From positions 1 to 50,715 of the forward strand of contig NZ_NRRY01000037.1 of NCBI RefSeq assembly GCF_016583905.1: a stretch of 50,715 nucleotides of DNA. The letters run 5' to 3'. Made by a program: the position numbers and the translations under genes. The DNA is from Lamprobacter modestohalophilus. GTDB taxonomy: Bacteria > Pseudomonadota > Gammaproteobacteria > Chromatiales > Chromatiaceae. Shown here in pieces: positions 42,634-50,715 of the stretch; position 1 is the first letter of the stretch, and every line of letters starts with the position of its first letter. The notes below the pieces were generated by a model that was not told the origin of the DNA, searched no databases, and saw nothing but the letters and a program-made list of their open reading frames with translations.

Positions 42634-42799
42634 CTGACGACTCCTGACTAACCTAAACCCGGGATGATACCGACGACCTTGCTTGATGTCACAAGCCGGT
42701 CGGCTGGGCTGCTAAACTGGCCCCATCGTCTCGGCGATCAGAGCGCAACCCATGCCTGGTCGCGCGACGCATTGCACCGAGGGCTGTTGATCTTCAACC

Positions 42800-44197
42800 A
42801 TGTGGTATCCCCTAAACATCGCGTTCTTGATCCTGATGTGTTTCACCACCGCAATGGCCGCGAGCGCCGACTCTTCGGCGCCAGCGCCAGCGCCAGCGCC
42901 AAAACCAACGCCAACGCACAGAGTCCTGTTCGAGGCGGTGCGCGTCTTCGACGGCACCGCCGAGCAGCTTACCGAGCCGATGCAGGTGTTGGTGGTGGGC
43001 AACCGCATCGTCCAGCTCTCGGCGGAGCCGATCGCGCCGCCAGCCGAGCTCGAGCTGACCTGCATCCAGGGCGCTGGCCGCACCTTGATGCCGGGGCTGA
43101 TCGATGCGCACACCCATGTGATGTACGCCACCCTGTCGCAGCAGGCGATCCTCACCAGCGATCTCGGTTTCCTCAATGTCGCCGCGACCAAGGCGGCGGC
43201 GGACATGCTACTGCGCGGCTTCACCAGCATCCGCGATCTCGGTGGTCCGGTGTTCGGGCTCAAGCGCGGCATTGACCTGGGGCTGGTGCCGGGGCCGCGC
43301 ATCTGGCCGGCAGGCGCCTTCATCTCCCAGAGCGGCGGTCATGGCGACTTCCGCCTGCCGAGCGAGCTGCCGGCCGCGCCGGATGCCTTCTCGTTCAGCG
43401 AGCGGGTTGGTGCTGCGGTGATCGCCGATAGCCCCGATGCGGTGCGCAAACGCGCCCGTGAGCAGCTGGCATTGGGCGCCTCGCAGATCAAGCTGATGGC
43501 CGGTGGCGGTGTCGCGTCGAGCTACGACCCGCTCGATGTGACCCAGTACACGGTGCCGGAGCTGCGCGCTGCAGTCGAGGCGGCGGAGAACTGGGGCACC
43601 TATGTCGCCGTGCATGCGTACACGCCGCGTGCCGTGCGTCAGGCCATCGAGGCGGGTGTGGCGAGCATCGAGCACGGCCAACTGTTGGATGAGGCGACGG
43701 TGCGGCTGATCGCCGAGCAGGATCTCTGGTGGAGCCTGCAGCCGTTCATCGATGATCAACCCTCGCCCTATGCCGAGGGTTCGATGAACCGGCGCAAGCA
43801 GCTGGCGATGTACGCCGGCACCGATCGCGCCTATCGGCTGGCCAAGCAGTTTGGCGTCAAGACCGCCTGGGGCACCGATATCCTGTTCAATGCCGAGAAT
43901 GCCAAACGACAGGGCGCCAAGCTGGCCGCGATGACGCGCTGGTATACGCCGGCCGAGGCGCTGCGCATGGCGACTGCGGACAATGCCGAGCTGTTGGCGC
44001 TCTCCGGTCCGCGCAGTCCTTACGAGGGCAAGCTGGGGGTGGTCGAGGAGGGCGCACTGGCGGATCTGCTGCTGGTCGATGGCAATCCGCTCGAGGATCT
44101 GTCATTGGTTGCCGATCCCGCTAACAACTTCTTGGTGATCATGAAAGATGGATCGATCTACAAGAACACAGCGGTTCAGTCGCTACAGCAGAAATAG
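42800..44197 (+). CDS. Secreted metal-dependent amidohydrolase (imidazolonepropionase-like)
   Basis: A 465-residue amidohydrolase-superfamily enzyme with a signal peptide (MWYPLNIAFLILMCFTTAMA), followed by an Ala-Pro repeat linker. Metal ligands can be seen: HxH in GLIDAHTHVMY, the carboxylated Lys in SQIKLMAGGGV, His in VAVHAYTPRAV and in ASIEHGQLLD, and Asp in TAWGTDILF. This pattern fits the Xaa-Pro dipeptidase/imidazolonepropionase-like group of the periplasm that hydrolyses dipeptides or lactone/amide rings; the substrate is not fixed. It is divergent from the diguanylate cyclase gene. Confidence 0.9.
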   Translation: MWYPLNIAFLILMCFTTAMAASADSSAPAPAPAPKPTPTHRVLFEAVRVFDGTAEQLTEPMQVLVVGNRIVQLSAEPIAPPAELELTCIQGAGRTLMPGLIDAHTHVMYATLSQQAILTSDLGFLNVAATKAAADMLLRGFTSIRDLGGPVFGLKRGIDLGLVPGPRIWPAGAFISQSGGHGDFRLPSELPAAPDAFSFSERVGAAVIADSPDAVRKRAREQLALGASQIKLMAGGGVASSYDPLDVTQYTVPELRAAVEAAENWGTYVAVHAYTPRAVRQAIEAGVASIEHGQLLDEATVRLIAEQDLWWSLQPFIDDQPSPYAEGSMNRRKQLAMYAGTDRAYRLAKQFGVKTAWGTDILFNAENAKRQGAKLAAMTRWYTPAEALRMATADNAELLALSGPRSPYEGKLGVVEEGALADLLLVDGNPLEDLSLVADPANNFLVIMKDGSIYKNTAVQSLQQK

Positions 44198-44555
44198 CGT
44201 TGTCAGCCCAAGGAAGATTAAGAATCCCCGGAGTCGGTCAGGACCGTGATCATCACCGAGCTACCCCAACTAAGCGTGGGGTCTTGGCCCAACCGTTGAC
44301 GCAGCCGTGGGACTGCTTGCCGGCATGATCCGGCAACGCATCGAAACGACGCAGATAACGCGCTACCACATTCAGCGTCACATGCTCGCGGACTTTGACC
44401 AGATGCGTCCGAGACCTTGAGCAGGATGTCACCATGAGTCAGGTCACACGGACAGCCACACCATCTTCTCTCCCATCACCGTCCTGGTGCACTGACCGAA
44501 AAGCGTAGCGATCGTACCGGATCAATCCATTCACAGCCATTGTGGACAATCCTGC
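44198..44555. other. Non-coding stretch, possible gene debris
   Basis: About 360 bases without a supported gene. A 60-codon minus-strand frame (44253-44435) encodes RYLRRFDALPDHAGKQSHGCVNGWAKTPRL, which looks protein-like but has no start signal and matches no family I know. No terminator with a T-run was seen after the amidohydrolase gene. Confidence 0.35.
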
Positions 44556-45800
44556 TCAGTCGACGGCTGTTTCAGCAGAAGCACAATCGCCACCCATGCT
44601 GTCCTCGTGGTGAGATTCACCGAGTGCATCCAGCCACAGGCACAGCAAATCCTTGCGCAGCGCCCGGCCCCCGGCGGCATTGGTCATCACCACCAGTCCG
44701 ACTCCACGCTCCGGAATGAGCGCGATCAGATTGTGCCAGTTGGGCAGATTATCGCCAGGGTGATAGGCCAGCTGCCGGCCACTGGCGAGTGGGTAGAGCG
44801 CCATGCCCAGCCCATACCGCGAGCCCTTAAAGACCAAGTCATTGTCCGAATTGGGCATGGGGGTCAGCAGGCGCTGGATCAGCGTTGGCTCCAGCACCCC
44901 TCGACCAGGCTCCTCCTCGCAGGGACCGGGCATCAGCAGGGTGAGCAGCCGCGCCAGATCGATCGTGGTGGTTTGCAGCCCCGCGGCGGCCAAGGCCGTG
45001 AAATGCCGGGCGGGGGCGCGCTGGCCCTGATCGTCGAAGGTCGCCGCCAGGGGCGGCGAGGCCGTTGGCGTGGCCGGAAACCGGCTGCTCGTCATCGCCA
45101 GCGGCTGCAGGATGCGCTGCGCTGCGGCGATGGCGAAGGGCTTGTCCGCCTGCGTGCGGATCAGCAGTTGCAGCAGGCTGTAGCCACCGCCAGAGTAGCG
45201 AAACCCCTGACCTGGCGGCTCCACCACCTTGAGCGACGTGTCGCCAGCGTCCGCTGCCCCCTTGAGCGATGCGAGCAGCGATTGCGCGGGTGTTCCGGGC
45301 GGGAAGCCGCCGTAGCCGGGCACGGAAAGCCCGGCGGTATGACTCAACACCCGCGCCACCGTGACGGCGTTGCGGTCGTAGGGGGAGGCGGGAAGCTGCC
45401 AAGACCCAGCACCACCCTGCACTTGCGGCATGATGGCTTGATCGAGCGCGACGCGCCCCTGCTGCACCAACGTCAGCACCGTCAAGGCGGTAACCGACTT
45501 CGAGATGGAGGCGGCCTGGAATAGGGTGCTCGAGGGATCGACTTGAATCCCCTGGTCCGGAATCGCCAAGCCATAGCCATGGCTCCAGTCTGGAACGCCG
45601 TTCTGAACCAAGGCCACCGCCGCACCAGGAACCTGGTAGCGCTCAAGCAAGCGCGGCATGGCAGCATGAATGCGCTGCCGCGCGGCGACGTCGGAATCCG
45701 CTTGATGAGGCGCAGGCTGGCGACAAGGGGCTTGCGCAGGCGCGGGGCCGCTCAGCAAGAATGCAGACATGGCCGTCATAGCGATGAAAGCGATTCGCAT
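44556..45800 (-). CDS. Secreted serine hydrolase, beta-lactamase/PBP4*-like
   Basis: A 414-residue exported hydrolase of the class C beta-lactamase/esterase fold. The start at 45800 gives a signal peptide (MRIAFIAMTAMSAFLLSGPAPAQA). Motif 1 SxxK is in AASISKSVTAL, motif 2 YSG in FRYSGGGYSLLQ, and motif 3 is HPG in LAYHPGDNLPNWH rather than KTG, as in many esterase- or peptidase-type members. Substrate therefore may be peptides or esters, not beta-lactams. The C-terminal ~20 residues (ESHHEDSMGGDCASAETAVD) look unrelated. It stands alone on the minus strand. Confidence 0.88.
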   Translation of the reverse strand: MRIAFIAMTAMSAFLLSGPAPAQAPCRQPAPHQADSDVAARQRIHAAMPRLLERYQVPGAAVALVQNGVPDWSHGYGLAIPDQGIQVDPSSTLFQAASISKSVTALTVLTLVQQGRVALDQAIMPQVQGGAGSWQLPASPYDRNAVTVARVLSHTAGLSVPGYGGFPPGTPAQSLLASLKGAADAGDTSLKVVEPPGQGFRYSGGGYSLLQLLIRTQADKPFAIAAAQRILQPLAMTSSRFPATPTASPPLAATFDDQGQRAPARHFTALAAAGLQTTTIDLARLLTLLMPGPCEEEPGRGVLEPTLIQRLLTPMPNSDNDLVFKGSRYGLGMALYPLASGRQLAYHPGDNLPNWHNLIALIPERGVGLVVMTNAAGGRALRKDLLCLWLDALGESHHEDSMGGDCASAETAVD

Positions 45801-45987
45801 GATTGAGACTCCTGGGGAACACAAGGGCCATAAAGCATGGCTGATTCAGCCCGATCAGGTGCGAATCACTAGCATGGTTGGGTCGACGGTTCCGGCCTGG
45901 CCACGCAGACTATCTATCCTTGGCTGTAGCGGTCGTAATGCGCTCTGCGCCGATGGCGCAGCTTGAGCCTGAGCGCAGTCGGTGGCT

Positions 45988-46350
45988 TCAACCCGTTGCC
46001 CACGCTAACGCAGCGTCGAACTCGGCATTGGAGAACACCCTGACCTCGCCGGGCATCGCAAAGCCAAACACCTTGGTCGCGGTGCGCAGCCAATCGACAT
46101 CGGTCACTACCGCCACCCGCTCCCAGGCGGCCAGATGCGAGAGCCCGACCTTGGCGTCCTCCCACATCGCGCCGGCCTCGAAACGTTCGAAGTCGGGGCC
46201 TAGCTGATAGAGCAAGCGAAGCTTTTTGTGTGCTTGCAATGCGGATTCGACAGCCGGAACCACTGTTTCCTCGTAATCGGCGGCGGTCACCGTTCCGCTG
46301 GCCTGCAATGCGATGACATGGTCTACGCTGGTTGGTAACAGTTTGATCAT
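45988..46350 (-). CDS. SpoIIAA-like (STAS-fold) protein
   Basis: A 120-residue cytoplasmic protein of the SpoIIAA-like family (DUF3478). Typical stretches are VIALQASGTVTAADYEETVVPAVESAL, LRLLYQLGPDFERFEAGAMWEDAKVGLSHLAAWERVAVVTDVDWLR and VFGFAMPGEVRVFSNAEFDAALAW. The fold is related to anti-sigma antagonists, but members of this group lack proof of that role and are often stress-linked. It stands alone and no partner kinase is near. Confidence 0.9.
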   Translation of the reverse strand: MIKLLPTSVDHVIALQASGTVTAADYEETVVPAVESALQAHKKLRLLYQLGPDFERFEAGAMWEDAKVGLSHLAAWERVAVVTDVDWLRTATKVFGFAMPGEVRVFSNAEFDAALAWATG

Positions 46351-46867
46351 GGAGAATCTCCGTTAGCGAAAGCATCCGAGAACCCGTGCGCAACCATCGG
46401 CTGCGCACGTCGATTGTTGCCCCTCGACCTATCCTGTCTGCGGCGCTCGAGCGAGATGGGTGACCACAGTGAAAGCATAGACGCAGGGACCAGTTGATGA
46501 GGCCTGCAGGCGCTCTTCTCTTGCCTCTGCCCGTGGCGATGGCGCAGGGACCAATAGCGACTTACCGTGAAAGAATCCGACGTCGGGTTCTTTCACGTTA
46601 ACGAAGCCTCGACTCTTCAGCCTGTAGGGCGGATCAAGCCACTTGCCAGTTGGGCGCGAGATCACTAGCGAAAATCAGCCCTTGTACTCATTTGCCGACC
46701 TGTGGGCTGTGCTTCCAGTACCTCGTTTCGACGCGTTTCGACCCGTTGTCCTCGCGCTACCCAAGCCACCCGCTCGCAAATCAGCCGCAATTTGCTGATC
46801 TTTCGCTGTCGCGCGCCGATGCCAATCCCGCCAGGCTATCGCCACCGAAACACCGGAGGCGAACCCC
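46351..46867. other. Non-coding region before the tra genes
   Basis: About 520 bases with no supported gene on either strand. It holds the 32-bp palindrome at 46566-46597, which marks the limit between the cargo genes and the tra operon. The 78-codon minus-strand frame (46429-46665) reads through the palindrome and has no start signals. A tra promoter should lie here, but none is convincing by eye. Confidence 0.4.
46566..46597. repeat. 32-bp near-perfect palindrome
   Basis: CGTGAAAGAA-T-CCGAC is followed immediately by its complement GTCGG-G-TTCTTTCACG, so the two 16-bp arms differ only by a T:G pair. It could form a cruciform or serve as a dimeric protein site. It lies about 270 bases before traL. 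Confidence 0.7.
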
Positions 46868-47149
46868 ATGCATGCCCTCGACCTGCCGCGCGGCATCGAT
46901 GACCCACCCTCGCTGCTGCTCTGGCGCCTGGATGATCTAATCCCCCTGATCCTGATGCTGATCATCGGCATCCTCGCCGATCGTCTGCTGCTCTTCGTGC
47001 TGCTCGGCCTGGGCCTGTCTCGGCTCTATGGCCGCTTTCGCGACAGTCGCCCGGATGGCTTCGCACTGCACTGGGCCTACTGGCACGGCCTGGTCCCACT
47101 CGGTGCGCGCAGTTACCCGAACCCCTTCAGTCGCTGCTGGCGGGGGTAG
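46868..47149 (+). CDS. traL: TraL-family pilus assembly protein (F-type T4SS)
   Basis: A 93-residue inner-membrane protein of the VirB3/TraL type. Visible: the N-terminal IDDPPSLLLWRLDDLIPLILMLIIGILADRLLLFVLLGLGLSRLYGRF with two hydrophobic spans, then the conserved cytoplasmic end YWHGLVPLGARSYPNPFSR. TraL works with the TraC ATPase in assembly of the conjugative pilus. GGAGGCG ends five bases before the ATG. It begins a run of tra genes in the canonical F order L-E-K-B. Confidence 0.9.
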   Translation: MHALDLPRGIDDPPSLLLWRLDDLIPLILMLIIGILADRLLLFVLLGLGLSRLYGRFRDSRPDGFALHWAYWHGLVPLGARSYPNPFSRCWRG

Positions 47150-47156
47150 GGCGATC

Positions 47157-47738
47157 ATGACACTCGATACCCTGACCAAGACCTGGCGCGGCATCAACCG
47201 CGAGAACCGCTTTCATCGCCTTGCGGTCGCGCTGTTGCTGGTGACCAATCTGCTCACCTTGGCTGCACTGCTGCGCGCCGATCGCACCGTGGTGCTGGTG
47301 CCCCCGATCCTCGAGGGCGAGGTCAACGTCGCCCGCGACCGCGCCTCGCGCGAGGTCAAAGAGGCCTGGGCGATCTATGTCGCCGAACTGCTCGGCAATG
47401 TCGGCGCGCGCTCGGCCGACTTTATCCAACAGGCCCTTGAGCCACTGCTGGCTCCGCCCTTGCGTGCCGCCGTGATGGAGGTCATCGGCGAGCAGGTCGA
47501 CGCGATCAAGCGCGAGCGCGTCTCGATGCACTTCTCCCCGAGTGCGCTCAGCTACGACCCCGCCACCGACACCCATTACATCACCGGCAACCAGGTCAGC
47601 ATCGGTCCCGGCGCCCAGCCGGTGCGCCACCAACGCACCTTCGAGGTCCGTGTCGGTTTCCGTCATTACCGACCGGTGATTACCCATCTGGATGTCTATC
47701 CCGGCACCCCTCGCCAACCGGAGCCGTCTTCGTCATGA
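47157..47738 (+). CDS. traE: TraE-family pilus assembly protein (VirB5/VirB8-like)
   Basis: A 193-residue inner-membrane protein with one N-terminal span (FHRLAVALLLVTNLLTLAALL) and a periplasmic domain with the TraE pattern (VVLVPPILEGEVNVARDRASREVKEAWAIYVAELLGNVGARSADF; ALSYDPATDTHYITGNQV). It corresponds structurally to VirB8 and links inner-membrane components of the transfer channel. The ATG at 47157 is used (GGTAGGG nearby); the longer frame from 47028 overlaps traL. Its stop overlaps the traK start (ATGA). Confidence 0.9.
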   Translation: MTLDTLTKTWRGINRENRFHRLAVALLLVTNLLTLAALLRADRTVVLVPPILEGEVNVARDRASREVKEAWAIYVAELLGNVGARSADFIQQALEPLLAPPLRAAVMEVIGEQVDAIKRERVSMHFSPSALSYDPATDTHYITGNQVSIGPGAQPVRHQRTFEVRVGFRHYRPVITHLDVYPGTPRQPEPSSS

Positions 47739-48766
47739 CCTTCTTTCCATTGTCTGTCGCACGCTCTGCACCGCGGACACCGCGCCTCCTGCTTCCTGCC
47801 ATGCTGACCCTGGCGGGCAGCACCCTGGTTGCTGTCACGCCATCGCTGCACGCCGATAGTCCCTTCCTGCGCGGCAGTGCCGGAGCCACCCAGACCGCAG
47901 CGACTGCGTCCACCGCCACAACCGGCGCCGCCACTGACAGTGCCGATCCAGACGAGCCAGCGGTGCTGGCCTTGGGACCGCGTACCGTCACGGTCGCACC
48001 CGGCGCCAATGCCATCCTCGAGCTGGCGATCGATCACCTCAATCGCATCGTCACCCCGTTCGAGCGTCCATCGGTGCGCACCGTCTCCGACCTCAGCACC
48101 GAGGTCGAGGGCTCGGTGGTCTATGTCGCCACCGCCAGTGAGGTCCCGGCGACGCTCTACATCAGTGCTGGCGATGCATCAGGCACCACCATTGCGCTGA
48201 CCCTGGCACCACGCCGTGTGCCGCCGCGCGAGATCCGTCTCCAGGTCCCCGGCTACAGAGCTGCCCAGGCGCAGTCCAAAAACAACGCTCAGACCGCCAA
48301 GGATACGCAGCCCGACAGTGCCCAGGTCGCGCTGAGTCCGGCGCACCCAGCCCTCTGGCAGCAGCCACTGCCGTATCTGCAGACCCTGACCACGGCCCTG
48401 CGTGATCTGGCACGTGGTGAAGTGCCCGAGGGCTTTCGTCCTGGCTCCGTTCGCTCGGAGGATCGTCTGCGCTGCGAGGCTCCCGGGCTGCGAGCCTCGG
48501 ATGTGGAGGTCTTCGAGAGCGAACACCTAACACTGCTGAAAGCGACGCTGCGCTACAGCGGTAAGGAACCCCTCGGGATCACCCCGCAATACTGCCGCCC
48601 ACGCAGCAAAGCCGTGATTGCCGCACAGGCGACCTGGCCCCGCACAGAACTGCGCAACGGTGAGGAGACCCAACTACTGATCGCGTTGCGAGCAGGTGAA
48701 TCCGGTGTGCCGTTGCCTGCTGGTCCAGGTCTGACAGCGACCCAGCAATCGGAGGGCCGCCGATGA
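47735..48766 (+). CDS. traK: TraK-type secretin-like protein (F-type T4SS)
   Basis: A 343-residue periplasmic/outer-membrane protein, VirB9 counterpart of F-type systems. A signal peptide is visible (RLLLPAMLTLAGSTLVAVTPSLHA), followed by a Thr/Ala-rich spacer, then the beta-domain (RTVTVAPGANAILELAIDHLNRIVTPFERPSVRTVSDLSTEVEGSVVYVAT; LYISAGDASGTTIALTLAPRRVPPREIRLQ), and a C-terminal domain with LLKATLRYSGKEPLGITPQYCRPRSKAVIAAQATW. TraK joins TraB and TraV in the core complex. It is translationally coupled at both ends by ATGA. Confidence 0.88.
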   Translation: MTFFPLSVARSAPRTPRLLLPAMLTLAGSTLVAVTPSLHADSPFLRGSAGATQTAATASTATTGAATDSADPDEPAVLALGPRTVTVAPGANAILELAIDHLNRIVTPFERPSVRTVSDLSTEVEGSVVYVATASEVPATLYISAGDASGTTIALTLAPRRVPPREIRLQVPGYRAAQAQSKNNAQTAKDTQPDSAQVALSPAHPALWQQPLPYLQTLTTALRDLARGEVPEGFRPGSVRSEDRLRCEAPGLRASDVEVFESEHLTLLKATLRYSGKEPLGITPQYCRPRSKAVIAAQATWPRTELRNGEETQLLIALRAGESGVPLPAGPGLTATQQSEGRR

Positions 48767-50082
48767 CCCAATTTACCGACCACTGGTCCAGCCTCAGCCC
48801 AAAAGCGCGCCGAGCACTGACGCTGAGCGCCGGCGGCGCGGTGATCGCCGGGCTCGCCTGGCTGATGGCCACCGCGCCCGGCCAGCATCAGCCGGGTCAG
48901 GGTGAACGCGAGCGTCTGGTGACCAATCTGCTCACCGATGTCGATCCGCGCGATCTGGGTATCGATGGGCTGGGCCGACGGCTCAAGCGCCTGGAAAGCG
49001 ACGTGCGCGGCATCGCCCACAACCTGGAGAAGGTTGGCCTGAGCGTCGCCGATGACAGCAGCCAGAGCCGGCTGGTGCAGACCCTGCGCAGCGAGCGCGA
49101 GGCGGAGCTGAAGGCGCTGCGCACTGAGGTGCGGGGCTTGCGTGATGATCTGCAGACGCGTCTTGCCGAACGGGCTGATGCTGGCATCGCTGAGCCGTCG
49201 TCAGTCTCAATCACTGACGCCAACCCCGATGCCGGTCGCTTTACCCCACCCGCCGCTGGCGAACGAAACCGGCCAACATTGGAGCCAACCGCACCACCGA
49301 GCCTCGATCAGCTGTTTCTGCCCCCAACGGAGCCCGGCACCGCTGCCGCCAACACACCCAAGACCCCAACCCGCAGCCTCAACATCCGCCATGTCGCCGA
49401 TGCCGATGCGCCGCCAGCGCCGAGTCCGGAGGAGGCCGCTGAGGCCGCGATCCCCGAGGTCCGCATCCCCGCCGGCAGCATCCTGCGCGGGGTGCTGTTA
49501 TCCGGTCTCGACGCCCCGACCGGCCGCGCCGCGCGCCAAGATCCCTATCCGGCACTGCTGCGCCTGAAACACACCGCGATCCTGCCGAATCGCTTCCGCG
49601 CTGATGTGCGCGAATGCTTCCTGCTGGTCGGCGGCTACGGTGATCTGGGCTCGGAGCGGGTCTATCTGCGCGCCGAATCGATCAACTGCGTGCGCCGCGA
49701 TGGCCGCACCCTGGAGGTCGCCGTCGACGGCTATGCGGTCGGTGAGGACGGCAAGGTCGGCGTGCGTGGGCGTCTGGTCAACAAGCAGGGGCAGGTCATC
49801 GGTCAGGCCCTGCAGGTGAGCTTCCTGCAGGGCTTCAGCCAACTGTTCAGCACCGTGCCCGCAGCCACAGTGGCCACCGGGACCGGTGCGGTGCCGTTCC
49901 AGCAGGTGTTCTCTGGGGCGGCGATGCAGGGCGCCATGCTCTCCGGCACCGGCGAGGCCCTGGAGCGCCTGGCCGAGTACTACCTGGATATGGCCGAGAA
50001 CCTGTTCCCCGTGCTCGAGGTCGACGCCGGGCGTGGCATCGAGGTGATCCTCAACCGCGGTGTCGGGCTGAAGCTGCAATGA
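48763..50082 (+). CDS. traB: TraB-type conjugation core protein (VirB10-like)
   Basis: A 439-residue VirB10/TrbI-family protein spanning inner and outer membranes. One N-terminal span (ALTLSAGGAVIAGLAWLMA), a coiled coil (about residues 55-140, RRLKRLESDVRGIAHNLEKVGLSV...), a Pro-rich linker, and the C-terminal beta-barrel domain: IPAGSILRGVLLSGLDAPTGR, LRLKHTAILPNRFRADVRECFLLVGGYGDLGSERVYLRAESINCVRRDGRTLEVAVDGYAVGEDGKVGVRGRLVNKQGQVIGQAL and the GLKLQ end typical of TraB. Coupled to traK by ATGA; 104 bases separate it from the next gene. Confidence 0.92.
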   Translation: MTQFTDHWSSLSPKARRALTLSAGGAVIAGLAWLMATAPGQHQPGQGERERLVTNLLTDVDPRDLGIDGLGRRLKRLESDVRGIAHNLEKVGLSVADDSSQSRLVQTLRSEREAELKALRTEVRGLRDDLQTRLAERADAGIAEPSSVSITDANPDAGRFTPPAAGERNRPTLEPTAPPSLDQLFLPPTEPGTAAANTPKTPTRSLNIRHVADADAPPAPSPEEAAEAAIPEVRIPAGSILRGVLLSGLDAPTGRAARQDPYPALLRLKHTAILPNRFRADVRECFLLVGGYGDLGSERVYLRAESINCVRRDGRTLEVAVDGYAVGEDGKVGVRGRLVNKQGQVIGQALQVSFLQGFSQLFSTVPAATVATGTGAVPFQQVFSGAAMQGAMLSGTGEALERLAEYYLDMAENLFPVLEVDAGRGIEVILNRGVGLKLQ

Positions 50083-50186
50083 GCGTCGCAAAAGCGCCGG
50101 ATATTGCTTGCCTTTCGCTGTCGCGCCAAGCGCGGTGGGCGGGGCAAGCTGTGTCTCACCGATCCACTGCTTGGCGATTGATGCCC

Positions 50187-50715
50187 ATGTCTCTGTCCCG
50201 CTGCGTTCGTTCCACCCTGTCCCGATCTTCCTTGGCGTTGTCGCTAGCCGTTACGACGCCGGCAGCGCTCAGCGCGCCGCCGATGCCGCCAGCGCTGAGT
50301 GATCTCTCGGCGCGCATCCAGGCCTCGCTCGAGCTGCCTGGGACCCGCGTGCAGATGCTCGACCTCGAGGGCCAATCGGTCTATCTCGCCGGGGGTGGGC
50401 GCTATGCCTTCACCGGACCGGCCTGGGATCTCTGGCATGGGGTTGAGCTGCAGGATGTGGCGCAGGCCAGTGCTTTGGCCGGTCGGCTCGATCGCGATCG
50501 GCTGCCACTCGATGCGGTGGACTTGGGTGCCTTGCCGATGAATACCGACGTCCTGGCGGAGGACAGCCTCTGGGTCTTCGTCGATCCATTGTATCCGGCG
50601 GGACTCGAGGTCTTGGCTGAGCTGCGCGATACCGGCACTCCGGCCCAGGTCGTGCTGCTGCCGGTCGGTGGCCCGGAGTCGCTGGATCTGGCGCGGCGAC
50701 TGCGCTGTGCCCCCT
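50187..50715 (+). CDS. DsbC-like protein lacking the CxxC motif, 3' end outside window
   Basis: From the ATG at 50187 (an in-frame ATG at 50181 is also possible) an open frame runs to the window end, 176 residues so far. A signal peptide (SSLALSLAVTTPAALSA) is followed by a DsbC/ICE-type N-terminal domain (LSARIQASLELPGTRVQMLDLEG, YLAGGGRYAFTGPAWDLWHG) and the start of a thioredoxin-like domain (DSLWVFVDPLYPAGLEVLAEL). Where DsbC has CGYC the sequence is YPAG, so both redox cysteines are absent. Such proteins accompany tra genes to fold disulfide-rich components; this one may be only a chaperone. Confidence 0.75.
   Translation, partial: MSLSRCVRSTLSRSSLALSLAVTTPAALSAPPMPPALSDLSARIQASLELPGTRVQMLDLEGQSVYLAGGGRYAFTGPAWDLWHGVELQDVAQASALAGRLDRDRLPLDAVDLGALPMNTDVLAEDSLWVFVDPLYPAGLEVLAELRDTGTPAQVVLLPVGGPESLDLARRLRCAP

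Noticed and set aside
44253-44435. 60-codon minus-strand frame as a transposase remnant
   Set aside because: It looks protein-like, but I cannot match it to any transposase motif or find terminal repeats.

Overview
The window is high-GC proteobacterial DNA with several AT-richer islands. The gene families, the E. coli-type LexA box (CTGT-N8-ACAG) and the F-type conjugation genes at the right end suggest a gammaproteobacterium. A purple sulfur bacterium (Chromatiaceae-like) is my best guess, but only from the look of the proteins. The mix of conjugation genes, restriction systems, SOS/UmuDC genes, an H-NS-like protein, orphan immunity-like genes and many gene remnants reads as an integrative conjugative element, or a strongly accessory chromosomal region next to one.

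Layout. (1) 1-4.3 kb: metabolic and stress genes (SDR oxidoreductase, YbaK/ProX-type deacylase, hemerythrin, TrmO, a membrane protein, a YedK remnant, a peroxiredoxin). (2) 4.3-9.0 kb: a RecD2 helicase broken by an 8-bp tandem duplication, an aldo/keto reductase remnant, a decayed YdjM-type hydrolase, an endonuclease I and a small ORF. (3) 9.0-12.0 kb: an AT-rich island with a tiny leader ORF, two unknown genes, an Mrr-like nuclease and a decayed HNH nuclease. (4) 12.0-16.9 kb: a secreted serine protease with a duplicated fragment of its own C-terminus, a secreted EEP-fold phosphodiesterase, an H-NS-like protein and two small proteins with a possible Rmf/CrpP-like motif. (5) 17.3-27.0 kb: a complete type I restriction-modification locus in the order GIY-YIG/DUF4357, hsdM (with a long C-terminal extension), hsdS, hsdR, a YgjP-type metallopeptidase, and a JAMM-domain protein with an acidic tail.

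(6) 27.0-29.5 kb: about 2.4 kb without a credible gene, filled with hairpin-forming repeats. Several share the loop CTCCCGG while their stems differ but remain self-complementary. (7) 29.5-34.2 kb: a small protein plus PIN-like pair (possible toxin-antitoxin) and a set of immunity-like hypothetical genes with a duplicated ~155-bp leader. (8) 34.3-39.1 kb: a perfect LexA box, then a tiny His-rich ORF, a DUF4417 protein and a B12-binding radical SAM protein in overlapping frames, then umuD and a broken umuC. (9) 39.1-46.4 kb: MscS-like channel, diguanylate cyclase, secreted amidohydrolase, beta-lactamase-fold serine hydrolase and a SpoIIAA-like protein. (10) 46.9-50.7 kb: traL-traE-traK-traB of an F-type type IV secretion system, then a DsbC-like protein that lacks its CxxC motif and runs off the window.

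The most promising undescribed features are the covarying hairpin array, the type I RM locus with two predicted metalloproteases, and the LexA-controlled His-rich ORF/DUF4417/radical-SAM unit. At least nine genes are broken or fragmentary, which fits an accessory region in active turnover. All assignments come from reading the sequence and from memory of protein families; no database search was run.
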